25,026 nucleotides of DNA, from positions 1 through 25,026 of the forward strand of contig CAAFWA010000202.1 in NCBI GenBank assembly GCA_900766635.1. Reading direction: 5' to 3'. The notes beneath the pieces are model-generated. The model was not told the origin of the DNA, ran no database searches, and saw only the letters and a list, made by a program, of their open reading frames with translations. The stretch is from an uncultured Acinetobacter sp. GTDB taxonomy: Bacteria > Pseudomonadota > Gammaproteobacteria > Pseudomonadales > Moraxellaceae. Positions 1 through 6,977 of this stretch are shown piece by piece; the stretch's first letter is position 1; each line of letters starts with the position of its first letter. A program made the translations under genes and the position numbers.

Positions 1-162
1 GATTTTATCCAAGATTTTGAAACACGTTATGGTATTCCTTTAGAGCACGTGTATACCGCCAAAATGTTACGTGGTGTATTTCGCATGATTGAACGTCAAG
101 AAATTGGTACCGATCAAAAGATTTTGCTGATTCATAGTGGTGGTTTACAAGGGCGATTCTGA
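1..162 (+). CDS. PLP-dependent ACC deaminase/D-cysteine desulfhydrase family protein, 3' end only
   Basis: Frame 1 is open from the window edge to a TGA at 160-162 and gives the last 53 residues of a protein. The tail reads YTAKMLRGVFRMI, a short charged stretch, then ILLIHSGGLQGRF at the C terminus. A Y-T-x-K-M element followed by a terminal I-H-[ST]-G-G-L-Q-G is characteristic of the ACC deaminase/D-cysteine desulfhydrase branch of fold-type II PLP enzymes, where it closes the cofactor domain. The lysine that binds PLP lies upstream of the window, so substrate cannot be judged and the true activity is open. The next gene starts 59 bp downstream on the same strand with no terminator between them, so the two may be co-transcribed. 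Confidence 0.75.
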   Translation, partial: DFIQDFETRYGIPLEHVYTAKMLRGVFRMIERQEIGTDQKILLIHSGGLQGRF

Positions 163-221
163 AAAAAGCCATGAAATTGGCTATAATCGACCGCTTCGTT
201 CTTGGCTGTTGGTAACTTACC

Positions 222-1421
222 GTGTCTTCTCCTGTATTTGATGTAATTGTAATTGGTGCTGGTGCATCAGGTTTGATGCTTGCAGCCATGGCAGCCGCAC
301 GTGGACGTCGCGTCTTGGTGCTGGAAAAAGCCAATAAAGTCGGTAAAAAAATTCTGATGTCGGGCGGTGGTAAATGTAACTTTACCAATTTATATGTTGA
401 GCCTGAAAATTACGTTTCTCATAACCCACACTTTGTGATTTCAGCGTTAAGCCGTTATAGCAATTGGGATTTTATTGGCATGGTCTGTGATTATAAGATT
501 GCCTATGAAGAACGTAAGCATGGTCAGTTATTTACCTTAAATGGTGCCAAAGACATTTTAGCGATGTTATTAAATGAATGTGACAAAACAGGTTTAGTCA
601 CCATTAAAACCAATGCCGAAGTCAAAGACGTCATTCCTGTCGAGGGTCAAGGTTTTCAATTGGCCACTACATTGGGTTTTTTTGAAGCCGAGTCGGTTGT
701 GGTGGCAAGTGGTGGTCTATCCATTCCAACTTTAGGCGGTTCAGGCATTGGCTATGAGATTGCTAAAAAATTTGGGCATCACGTTTACCCAACTCGTGCA
801 GGTTTAGTACCGTTTACTTTCTCAGATGGCTTTAAAGAAGTCACCACTCGTTTAAGTGGGAATGCTGTTGAAGCGACACTATCGCATCCGCTACATAGCT
901 TTACTGAAGCCTTACTGTTTACTCATCGCGGTTTAAGTGGCCCAAGCTCATTGCAATTGTCTAATTATTGGCAAGCAGGTCAATCTTTTCAGATCGACTT
1001 TTTACCAAGTCTAGATTTAGTTGAGTTCTTTAAAGGCAAAAAAACCACACAACCCAAAGTCTTACTGCGCACATTACTGAATGAATATTTACCAAAAAGT
1101 GTAGTGCTTGAGTTACAACAGCTGATTTGGGCAGAACAGGCCGAGACAGCGATTGGGAATTTAAGTGATGAAAAATTAGAAGGTATTGCCAAGCAACTGC
1201 ATGGCTTTGAAGTTAAACCCTCAGGTACTGAAGGTTATCGCACAGCAGAGGTGACCTTAGGCGGTGTAGATACCACTGAAGTTTCTTCTAAAACCATGGA
1301 GAGTAAAAAGCAAAAAGGCTTGTATTTTGTGGGTGAAGTCTTGGATGTAACCGGCCATTTAGGCGGCTATAACTTTCAATGGGCTTGGGCATCAGCACAT
1401 GCTGCCGCCCAATATGTTTAA
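222..1421 (+). CDS. NAD(P)/FAD-dependent oxidoreductase, YhiN/HI0933 family
   Basis: This 399-aa flavoprotein has the FAD-binding Rossmann motif GAGASGLMLA at about residues 12-21, right after the first beta strand. The family signature GGGKCNFTN is at about 48-56, and the C-terminal second FAD contact TGHLGGYNFQWAWASA sits close to the end. This order and length match the YhiN/HI0933 ('aminoacetone oxidase-like') family, which is cytosolic and mostly without a proven substrate. The start is GTG at 222. It places the Rossmann strand at the expected distance from the N terminus, although the upstream ribosome site is weak. The gene is complete. It ends only 9 bp before the stop of the converging coiled-coil gene, with no terminator hairpin between them. 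The family assignment is firm; the physiological role is unknown. Confidence 0.88.
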   Translation: MSSPVFDVIVIGAGASGLMLAAMAAARGRRVLVLEKANKVGKKILMSGGGKCNFTNLYVEPENYVSHNPHFVISALSRYSNWDFIGMVCDYKIAYEERKHGQLFTLNGAKDILAMLLNECDKTGLVTIKTNAEVKDVIPVEGQGFQLATTLGFFEAESVVVASGGLSIPTLGGSGIGYEIAKKFGHHVYPTRAGLVPFTFSDGFKEVTTRLSGNAVEATLSHPLHSFTEALLFTHRGLSGPSSLQLSNYWQAGQSFQIDFLPSLDLVEFFKGKKTTQPKVLLRTLLNEYLPKSVVLELQQLIWAEQAETAIGNLSDEKLEGIAKQLHGFEVKPSGTEGYRTAEVTLGGVDTTEVSSKTMESKKQKGLYFVGEVLDVTGHLGGYNFQWAWASAHAAAQYV

Positions 1422-1430
1422 AATTTTGCT

Positions 1431-1745
1431 TTATTTCGGCTGTTGATCTGCTTCAGCAGCCTGCTTTTCTTCTGCTTTTTTATCTTTCTCTTCTTGCTGC
1501 TTTTGTTCTTGAGCTACTTGTTGCTGCTCTTTTTCTTGAGCCGCTTTCTCTTGCTCTTTTTCCTGTTCATGCTCCTGTTGTTGCTCGGCTTTTTGCGTCA
1601 ACTCTTCACGATCTTGTTGCACTTGAGGTTCAAGTTTTGGCTTTTTATTGGCAAATACCAATTTATAACCTGCCACAATTAAGCCAATGGTAACCCCTGC
1701 AATTACAGCGGGTGCAAAGCGTTGATTTGGTTTTTTATACGACAT
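1431..1745 (-). CDS. Small membrane-anchored, Gln/Glu/Lys-rich coiled-coil protein
   Basis: I do not recognise a named family. I start the 104-aa protein at MSYKKPNQRF (ATG at 1743-1745) because AAGAGAAATAG lies just upstream on the minus strand; the frame stays open for 14 more codons to an ATG at 1787, but that start has no better site. Residues about 10-31 (FAPAVIAGVTIGLIVAGYKL) form one membrane helix behind a basic N terminus. From about 45 to the end the chain is almost entirely Q, E, K and A, so a long charged helix or coiled coil is expected. The topology suggests an anchor with a soluble rod, but which side of the membrane is not certain. The gene follows the TM_helix channel-like gene by 68 bp on the same strand and could be expressed with it. 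Low complexity makes remote homology unreliable. Confidence 0.7.
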   Translation of the reverse strand: MSYKKPNQRFAPAVIAGVTIGLIVAGYKLVFANKKPKLEPQVQQDREELTQKAEQQQEHEQEKEQEKAAQEKEQQQVAQEQKQQEEKDKKAEEKQAAEADQQPK

Positions 1746-1770
1746 TCTATTTCTCTTAAAAGTCAAACGA

Positions 1771-1786
1771 TGGGCATTTTCGCCCA
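1771..1786 (-). terminator. Short hairpin between the TM_helix gene and the coiled-coil gene
   Basis: The arms TGGGC (1771-1775) and GCCCA (1782-1786) are separated by a 6-nt loop, with a possible extra G-U pair outside. On the minus strand it is followed by a sequence with only scattered Ts. It lies in the 68-bp gap after the 1814-3499 gene. It could be a weak terminator or attenuator, or a processing site. The stem is short, so this is tentative. Confidence 0.3.
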
Positions 1787-1813
1787 CCGTATTTCGGTTT
1801 ATGGGTTATTTTC

Positions 1814-3499
1814 TTATTGGTTATCTTCAGGTGTGCTATCAGCATCTGATTCGCCTGTTGAACCATAAGGATTATTTAAAGGCTTGTTTTTTGGATCAAT
1901 CACCAAATGATCAGGTACCACAGTCGTTTTACTCGGATCGACAAGATCACTCGCAACAGGCTGAGATACCGTGGTGTTTGGTTTTGTCGCCGATGTATCC
2001 ATCACATCATCTTTCATTGATTTCGCTTCTTTGGCTTGTGCTTTAGCTTGATCAATGAAATCAGTCAGTACACGCTCGGCTGGGCGGCGACCACCTAAAC
2101 CAAAGGCAAGTGCAAAGGCAACGGCAACGGCACCCAATGTTAAACCAAAGGCCAAATTCACAATCGAATCAGCAATGCCCATCGCACGTAAGCCCATGGC
2201 CAATACTAAGCCCATAATCAATACGCGTACGAGGTTGGCTAACCAACGTGAACTTTTGTATTCGCCACGTTCCACCACATTGGCCACCATATTGGCCAAC
2301 CAAAAACCAATCACTAAGATCACAGCACCAAGTAAAATATTGGCACCAAAGTAAATAAACATTGCAATCAAATCACGGATTTGATCAAAGCCCAAACGGT
2401 TTGCTGCTTCTGATACCGCAAACAGCATGGTGAAAAACACAATGAAATAGCCAATCACACAAGAAATTTTGATGGTGCCTAAAAAGCGTTGCACACCAAT
2501 TTTTTCAGGAATGCTGTCTACGCCTGTACCTGCTAAAACTTCAACCACCAATTTCGCCACAAAGCGTGAAACCACATAGGCCACAATTAAAATTAAGCCT
2601 GCAGCAATAATATGTGGAATGGCATTCATAATTTCATTCAACATGGCTGTAGCTGGTTGTGAAATTGCGTCTACACCCAATGCTTCAAACGCCACAATCA
2701 GCGCAGTGATCATCACCACAGCAAATAAGAATGAACCTAATAAGCGCGGTAAATTAGAGCCTTTAAAAAGACCAATTTTCTCCGCTTGTTGTTGTAAATT
2801 TAAGCTGTTGCCTAAGCCCTCAACAATACCGCGAACGATTTTTGCCAAGATGTAGCCCGCAAAAACAATAATCCCAGCAATAAACAAGTTGGGTAAGAAG
2901 CCAATCGCTTGATTCACCATGTTTTGTACAGGATACAACAGACCTGTTAAGCCTAAAATTGACAGCACAATCGGTAAGAACAACAATAAAATTAGCCAAT
3001 AGACAATATCACTGATATTTTGACTAATTGGACTCACCCCAACATCAGCACTGAGCTTTTCATCGAGTTGCGTGCGATTAAGTAGTTTTTGTAAGCCCAC
3101 TTTAGCGACATTGGCCACCAACCAACCAATAAAACCTACAGCAACGGCTGCAAGCAATTGTGGCACAAACACTAAGAATTGCTGCACCATAGTGCTAAAT
3201 GGACCTGTGACGCTATTGAGATTTAAGGCATTGAGTGCGCCAATCACTGCAATAATCATCACGACCCAAAACACAACTTTAGAGACAATCGCTTCAATAT
3301 TGGCACGGTGCCCTGTGGCACTTGAGAGCTTTTGATCGGTGCCTAACTTTTGTAAAAGCTTTTTCACAGCCGATGCAATAATCAGGGCAATTATCCATCC
3401 AACGATTAAAATCGCAATGGCAGCTAAAATAGGATGAAACTGCTCCCAATAATACATGGCATTTAAGCCATCTCGACTACGCTCAAAATAATCATTCAT
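1814..3499 (-). CDS. Mechanosensitive-channel-like membrane protein with five TM_helix repeats (CmpX type)
   Basis: This 561-aa polytopic inner-membrane protein has about eleven hydrophobic segments between residues 22 and 470. Five repeats of one unit can be seen by eye: a hydrophobic run ending in G-W, A-Y or F-W, then a small/basic amphipathic stretch. The aromatic residues are at about 35, 126, 215, 308 and 400, a spacing of 89-93 residues. This is the 'conserved TM helix' repeat of CmpX-type proteins, distant relatives of MscS. Residues 441-470 are a Gly/Ala-rich helix resembling the MscS pore helix. The MscS beta-vestibule is absent; instead a hydrophilic Asp/Thr/Pro-rich tail runs from about 490 to 561. 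AAGAGGA sits 7 nt before the ATG and supports the start. A role in osmotic or envelope stress is known for relatives but is not shown here. Confidence 0.82.
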   Translation of the reverse strand: MNDYFERSRDGLNAMYYWEQFHPILAAIAILIVGWIIALIIASAVKKLLQKLGTDQKLSSATGHRANIEAIVSKVVFWVVMIIAVIGALNALNLNSVTGPFSTMVQQFLVFVPQLLAAVAVGFIGWLVANVAKVGLQKLLNRTQLDEKLSADVGVSPISQNISDIVYWLILLLFLPIVLSILGLTGLLYPVQNMVNQAIGFLPNLFIAGIIVFAGYILAKIVRGIVEGLGNSLNLQQQAEKIGLFKGSNLPRLLGSFLFAVVMITALIVAFEALGVDAISQPATAMLNEIMNAIPHIIAAGLILIVAYVVSRFVAKLVVEVLAGTGVDSIPEKIGVQRFLGTIKISCVIGYFIVFFTMLFAVSEAANRLGFDQIRDLIAMFIYFGANILLGAVILVIGFWLANMVANVVERGEYKSSRWLANLVRVLIMGLVLAMGLRAMGIADSIVNLAFGLTLGAVAVAFALAFGLGGRRPAERVLTDFIDQAKAQAKEAKSMKDDVMDTSATKPNTTVSQPVASDLVDPSKTTVVPDHLVIDPKNKPLNNPYGSTGESDADSTPEDNQ

Positions 3500-3864
3500 C
3501 TTATTATCCTCTTATTTTTTCATTATGATCTTGGGTCGAGCCCAGCTTATTTATCGTTATTACCTTAAATTTTGTTGATTTTTTATTCAAATATTTCATT
3601 GCAAACTACACAAAAAACCACAAAAAAAGCGGCGAGTCACTACTGTGTAACTTCTCTGTAAATTGGTGGTCATAAAGCCGTTAATCAGCAGATAAAAAGT
3701 AGGAATTTAATAAGTCAATAGATTTGATTTGTTGAGATCGACATACCAAATTGGCACTCTATCTGATCAATCTAAAACCTGTAAAAAGGCCTTAACAATA
3801 ACTCGGTGAATTTTTCACTTTTCAGCTATAATAAGCGACCTTTTTTTTGCTTCGTTGTTACTTT
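3500..3864. other. 365-bp divergent intergenic spacer
   Basis: This AT-rich spacer lies between the start of the minus-strand TM_helix gene and the start of the plus-strand 3865 gene. It holds the ribosome site of the former (AAGAGGA, minus strand near 3507-3513), a CATAAT-like minus -10 candidate at 3522-3527 without a matching -35, and a small TGGG-N5-CCCA dyad at 3532-3544. On the plus side there is TATAAT at 3827-3832. No tRNA, coding frame with a ribosome site, or strong terminator is visible. Confidence 0.6.
3827..3832 (+). promoter_or_regulatory. Perfect TATAAT -10 element upstream of the 3865 gene, followed by a T8 tract
   Basis: A consensus TATAAT lies 32 bp before the chosen ATG. 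The -35 region at the usual spacing (CGGTGA, 3804-3809) matches TTGACA poorly. Transcription would be expected to begin near 3839-3840, immediately before eight consecutive T residues (3841-3848). Confidence 0.5.
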
Positions 3865-4287
3865 ATGGCGTATCGTCAACAGAGTGTAACGCTTGATTTA
3901 GACACGGATGTCACGCATCAATGTACTTTACACTACACGCGTGATCAGAATTTGATTGGTATTATTAGCTTTAATAAAGCGACGTATCAGTTAAAGTGGG
4001 GCGATTTAGAATATTTCCGTCGTCGTACTGAAGAATTTTCAGTGATGCCTTTTCCTGAATGCATCAATGCCATGATCATTGATATTCGTCATGTGGCTGC
4101 ATTTTTAGACAATGAAGTTCCGATTATTCCATGGCGTTTGATTGAAGAAGAATGTCCTGTGCGCTTAATTGTGCCACAAGATCGTTTAGATCATTATGCA
4201 GGGTTGTTTGAACCAACGTGGCTCTCCACAGATGTGGACAGTGCCATTCAAGAAATCCGTCAGTTTATGGATATGTTTGTGCACTAA
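3865..4287 (+). CDS. Conserved-looking hypothetical protein, 140 aa, possible STAS/SpoIIAA-like fold
   Basis: I do not recognise a named gene. The protein starts at ATG 3865 (MAYRQQSVTL); an in-frame TTG at 3847 would add six residues but falls in the T-tract. It has no signal peptide or membrane helix, is acidic, and should be cytosolic. The second half has a pattern of alternating strands and helices: INAMIIDIRHVAAF, then CPVRLIVPQDRLDHYAGLF, then SAIQEIRQFMDMF. This resembles SpoIIAA-like STAS/SEC14 proteins, but that is only a fold-level impression. There is no Shine-Dalgarno-like purine run before the ATG; the 24 nt upstream are pyrimidine-rich. A symmetrical terminator follows 13 bp after the stop. 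Codon use looks like that of its neighbours, so the gene is probably native. Confidence 0.72.
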   Translation: MAYRQQSVTLDLDTDVTHQCTLHYTRDQNLIGIISFNKATYQLKWGDLEYFRRRTEEFSVMPFPECINAMIIDIRHVAAFLDNEVPIIPWRLIEEECPVRLIVPQDRLDHYAGLFEPTWLSTDVDSAIQEIRQFMDMFVH

Positions 4288-4300
4288 AGTTAAATAGCAT

Positions 4301-4327
4301 AAAAAACCTCCGTGATGGAGGTTTTTT
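4301..4327. terminator. Bidirectional intrinsic terminator
   Basis: A perfect 11-bp inverted repeat: AAAAAACCTCC (4301-4311) and GGAGGTTTTTT (4317-4327) around a GTGAT loop. The A and T runs at the two ends let it terminate the 3865 gene on the plus strand and fpr on the minus strand. Confidence 0.9.
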
Positions 4328-4331
4328 GTTA

Positions 4332-5093
4332 TTACCAATAATTTTCCACCGCAATATTGCCCTCACCACGGCGATTCATGGTCAATCCACGTGCTTTTAA
4401 TGCATCTTTGGTGTCATCAACCATTTGTGGGTTACCACAGAGCATGACATGACTGGTTTGTGGATTCAATTCCATACCTGCGGCTTTTTCAAGCTCACCA
4501 TTGGCAATTAATACGGGTAAGCGCTCATGCAACGGGGCATTTGGGTCACGGGTAATAATCGGGATAAACTTAAAGCCTGTATGCCCCTCACCAAAGGTGG
4601 CAGCAATCTCTGCAATACGCTCACTATAAGCTAGTTCGGCTTGGGTACGTACACTATAAACTAAATTGATATTTTGATATTTTGACCACGTGTCAAAATC
4701 TTGCAGCATCGATAAAAATGGTGCTAAACCTGTGCCTGTACCCAATAACCATAAATCTTTAGGTAGTGGCAACTGATAGCGTGCAAGCGTTAAAAAGCCG
4801 TAGGAGATTTTCTCTAAATATAGCTCATCGCCCACTTTTAAATGCTGTAAATTTGAGGTGAATGCACCATCGGGTACCACAATTGAGAAAAACTCTAAAG
4901 TTTCATCAAATGGCGATGAGACAACAGAATAGGCACGTACCACCAACTCATCACCGACTTTGAGTCCAATACGGGCAAATTGACCTGCGGTAAATTTAAA
5001 ATGTGCAGGACGGGTTAAGGTAAAACTAAACAAGGTATTGGTCCAACGATGTACAGATAAAACCTTTTCTTGTGTAAATTTCTCAATTGACAT
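4332..5093 (-). CDS. fpr: Ferredoxin--NADP(+) reductase
   Basis: This 253-aa cytosolic FAD enzyme moves electrons between NADPH and ferredoxin or flavodoxin. The FAD-binding motif RAYSVVSSP is at about 53-61. The nucleotide-binding motif GTGTGLAPF is at about 118-126, the second NADP contact CGNPQMV follows near 220, and the chain ends in VENYW. A C-terminal aromatic that stacks on the flavin is typical of bacterial Fpr (E. coli ends similarly in HYW). Length and motif order match the family throughout. The gene diverges from a LysR regulator across 85 bp. In Pseudomonas the equivalent pair is fpr and finR, where FinR activates fpr under oxidative stress; the same control is an inference here. 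No good -10/-35 is seen for fpr itself, which fits activator dependence. Confidence 0.93.
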   Translation of the reverse strand: MSIEKFTQEKVLSVHRWTNTLFSFTLTRPAHFKFTAGQFARIGLKVGDELVVRAYSVVSSPFDETLEFFSIVVPDGAFTSNLQHLKVGDELYLEKISYGFLTLARYQLPLPKDLWLLGTGTGLAPFLSMLQDFDTWSKYQNINLVYSVRTQAELAYSERIAEIAATFGEGHTGFKFIPIITRDPNAPLHERLPVLIANGELEKAAGMELNPQTSHVMLCGNPQMVDDTKDALKARGLTMNRRGEGNIAVENYW

Positions 5094-5120
5094 AATTTCA
5101 ACGTGGCATCAAAGACTGTG

Positions 5121-5136
5121 CTCATGGTAGCATGAG
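5121..5136. promoter_or_regulatory. Palindromic operator candidate in the fpr-lysR spacer
   Basis: CTCATGGTAGCATGAG is a perfect dyad (6-bp arms, 4-bp centre) in the 85-bp divergent spacer. An overlapping TGCT-N6-AGCA dyad spans 5119-5132. It lies 28 bp before the fpr start codon and just upstream of a GATAAT -10-like hexamer (5139-5144) for the LysR gene. That position would suit a LysR protein that activates fpr and represses itself. Confidence 0.5.
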
Positions 5137-5178
5137 ACGATAATTTATGAATATTTTTTCAATCTTAAGGCTATATTC

Positions 5179-6057
5179 ATGCGCATGACATTACGTCAGC
5201 TGGCTGTTTTTGTAGCAGTCGCTCAAGAGGGTACCGTCACTAAAGCCAGTGATGCAGTCAAGCTTACGCAAAGTGCGGCGAGTATGGCACTGGCCGATTT
5301 AGAAGACGGCTTAGGTGCTCCCCTGTTTGACCGTTTAGGTAAACGATTACAACTCAATGATTTGGGCCGCTTTTTACTGCCTCAAGCTTTAGAAATTTTA
5401 GGTCGTTGCGAAGCCTTTGAACAAGCAGCCAAAGGCGAACTACAAAGCATTGACTTACGTTTAGGGGCAACCTTAACCATCAGCGATTATTTAATGCCTG
5501 ATTTAATGGCAGATTTTTTACAAGTTCAGCCGCAAGCGCATTTACAGCTACAAGTGGGCAATACACGCCAAATGATTGAAGCCGTCAATCAATTTCAATT
5601 GGATTTAGCCTTAATTGAAGGTTCGTGTCACTTACCGCAATTACAATGTATTCATTGGCGTGATGATGAATTAGCCGTCTGTTGTGCGCCTAATCATCCC
5701 TTAGCGCAGATCGAGCGTGAACTGACGCCTTTGGATTTCATCGATGCCGAATGGATTTTACGTGAAGAGGGTTCAGGGACACGAGAAGTCTTTGATAATG
5801 CCATTTTACAAGATCTCCCCGATGCCAACATTCGTCTGACCTTAGGTCACAACGAAGCCATTTTAAAAATTGTCGCAGGTGGCATTGGATTATCCTGTAT
5901 TTCAAAATTAGCCATTGAGCCGTTACTTGAAAAAGGCCAATTGGTGATTTTAAAAACACCATTTTGGCAGTTGGCACGCCCTTTATTTATGCTGGTCCAT
6001 CGTCAAAAATACCAAGGCCCTGGTCTCAAAGCCTTTATGAAATTTTGCGAAAAATAA
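5179..6057 (+). CDS. LysR-family transcriptional regulator, YeiE/FinR-like
   Basis: This 292-aa protein has an N-terminal winged helix-turn-helix (about 1-61, with TLRQLAVFVAVAQEGTVTKA and then QSAASMALADLE). A substrate-binding-like effector domain follows from about 90. The segments WILREEGSGTREV, then GHNEAILKIVAGGIGLSCIS, are close to those of E. coli YeiE and the FinR group. TAAGG eight nt before ATG 5179 supports this start; a second ATG is two codons in. Divergence from fpr points to FinR-like control of the reductase. E. coli YeiE itself controls other genes, so context rather than sequence decides. The effector is unknown. The gene is complete and ends right at its own terminator. 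Confidence 0.88.
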   Translation: MRMTLRQLAVFVAVAQEGTVTKASDAVKLTQSAASMALADLEDGLGAPLFDRLGKRLQLNDLGRFLLPQALEILGRCEAFEQAAKGELQSIDLRLGATLTISDYLMPDLMADFLQVQPQAHLQLQVGNTRQMIEAVNQFQLDLALIEGSCHLPQLQCIHWRDDELAVCCAPNHPLAQIERELTPLDFIDAEWILREEGSGTREVFDNAILQDLPDANIRLTLGHNEAILKIVAGGIGLSCISKLAIEPLLEKGQLVILKTPFWQLARPLFMLVHRQKYQGPGLKAFMKFCEK

Positions 6058-6058
6058 C

Positions 6059-6082
6059 AAAAGCACCCTCGGGTGCTTTTTT
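6059..6082. terminator. Bidirectional intrinsic terminator
   Basis: Arms AAAAGCACCC (6059-6068) and GGGTGCTTTT (6071-6080) close on a tight loop and run into Ts on the plus strand. It begins one base after the LysR stop. The same hairpin, with its minus-strand T run, can end the small minus-strand gene whose stop codon is at 6081-6083. Confidence 0.88.
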
Positions 6083-6344
6083 AATGGGCCCTACATGCTT
6101 GCTCTACACAATAGAACCGTCCCGCACAAGCGTTAGACTGCCGCGGCTCAACTTTAAATTCTAAATAGCGATTTAAACGTTGGCGTTGGTAATCAATTAA
6201 TTGCTGCTGTTGCACATCTGCCAATTTAACCATTCGCTTGGCACGATCATTAACGATCTGCATATATACAAAACTACCTAAAAATAATAATAAGATGCTC
6301 CCAATCAAGCATCTTAATAATTGCAGCACAGTGAATTTTTTCAT
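6081..6344 (-). CDS. Small membrane-anchored protein ending in a partial excalibur-like Cys motif
   Basis: No named family. I use the ATG at 6342-6344 (MKKFTVLQLL, 87 aa); a GTG three codons upstream is possible. Residues about 7-30 form one hydrophobic helix. A basic, Gln-rich helical stretch (about 33-62) follows, and the tail holds Cys73, Cys79 and Cys84. The tail's C-x-G-R-x2-C spacing matches the first half of the excalibur domain in the neighbouring 6489-6902 gene (C-D-G-R-E-H-C). The rest of that domain, including the Asp/Gly loop, is missing because the reading frame stops inside the terminator. Layout (anchor, Gln-rich linker, 'VEP', Cys motif) parallels the neighbour, so the two may be paralogues with one truncated. 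This relationship is inferred by eye. Confidence 0.6.
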   Translation of the reverse strand: MKKFTVLQLLRCLIGSILLLFLGSFVYMQIVNDRAKRMVKLADVQQQQLIDYQRQRLNRYLEFKVEPRQSNACAGRFYCVEQACRAH

Positions 6345-6418
6345 TATCGTCACTTTAAGGTTTTATCCTTGAGTTTTTCGCTGTCTTACGCAGCTTAGGT
6401 TGTCCTCTCTTTGGTGAC

Positions 6419-6424
6419 ATTGTA
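6419..6424 (-). promoter_or_regulatory. -10-like element (TACAAT, minus strand) for the 87-aa gene
   Basis: TACAAT reads on the minus strand 74 bp before the ATG, in the 135-bp gap between the two small anchored-protein genes. No matching -35 hexamer is seen, so this is a weak candidate. Confidence 0.28.
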
Positions 6425-6488
6425 AACAAAAAAATCACTTGATGTGCTTTATTGTTAAGTTTTTATAAAAAATACTTAAATAATAACT

Positions 6489-6902
6489 TTAAAACTGTCT
6501 TTCACATGGGATGCCGTCACCATCACCATCCATCTTAGTATTAGGACAATATTGATTAAAAAATACTGCTTCTTCATAAGAGCGCATTTGTGAACAATGT
6601 TCTCGTCCATCACATTGAAAATCTTTGGCAGCGTGTACCGGTTGATTCGTTGCTTTGACCTGTGGTGTAGGCGTAGATCGTGCTACAGGTTCTACTAAAA
6701 TTTTCTCAGGCAAATCCCCATGTGCCGCCCGCTGTTGGGAAATAATAGTTTGTTGTTCTGCAATCAGCTGTTGAAGCTGTTGTTGTTTGGCCTGCTGATG
6801 ATGTTGATACGCACTATAGCCCCAATATAGACCGATAATAGCGATTAAGCTAAGTACAATCACTGCAGTTATTATCGTTGACCCTTGTTGTTTATGCATC
6901 AT
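6489..6902 (-). CDS. Membrane-anchored excalibur calcium-binding domain protein
   Basis: This is a 137-aa protein; the ATG one codon in (6899) is an equally good start, since GAGAGGG lies at better spacing from it. One hydrophobic helix (about 9-29) follows a short N terminus. A Gln-rich helical linker (about 36-60) and a Pro/Thr stretch lead to a C-terminal excalibur domain (about 94-137). That domain contains C97-D-G-R-x2-C103-S-Q-M, C119-P and MDGDGDGIPCE with C133. The DxDxDG loop is the presumed Ca2+ site of the family. The usual cysteine after 'QMRS' is tyrosine here (Y109), leaving four cysteines. The anchor probably places the domain in the periplasm. In other proteobacteria this domain is often fused to a cold-shock and a DUF1294 domain; here a cold-shock gene lies just upstream on the same strand. 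Confidence 0.82.
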   Translation of the reverse strand: MMHKQQGSTIITAVIVLSLIAIIGLYWGYSAYQHHQQAKQQQLQQLIAEQQTIISQQRAAHGDLPEKILVEPVARSTPTPQVKATNQPVHAAKDFQCDGREHCSQMRSYEEAVFFNQYCPNTKMDGDGDGIPCERQF

Positions 6903-6935
6903 TTCCCTCTCTTATAAGTCAATATTTAGATATAG

Positions 6936-6961
6936 AAAAAGAGGTCATTTGACCTCTTTTT
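6936..6961. terminator. Intrinsic terminator after the cold-shock gene
   Basis: Arms AAAAAGAGGTCA (6936-6947) and TGACCTCTTTTT (6950-6961) form a 12-bp perfect inverted repeat. It lies 16 bp past the cold-shock gene's stop on the minus strand and separates it from the excalibur gene, which therefore probably has its own promoter. Confidence 0.87.
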
Positions 6962-6977
6962 TGAACTTAGTCACCGA

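Noticed and set aside
5-388. 127-codon minus-strand open frame at the left edge
   Set aside because: It is antisense to the PLP enzyme tail and the FAD-binding start of the YhiN gene, both of which have clear family motifs.
1379-1693. Leu/Phe-rich plus-strand open frame that looks like a membrane protein
   Set aside because: It is the complement of the Gln/Glu/Lys-rich coiled-coil gene; CTT/TTC/CTG runs antisense to AAG/GAA/CAG give false hydrophobicity. The minus-strand gene has the better start signal.
3597-3680. Possible small RNA gene in the 3500-3864 spacer
   Set aside because: No promoter and terminator pair frames the segment; only AT-rich sequence and short chance dyads are visible.
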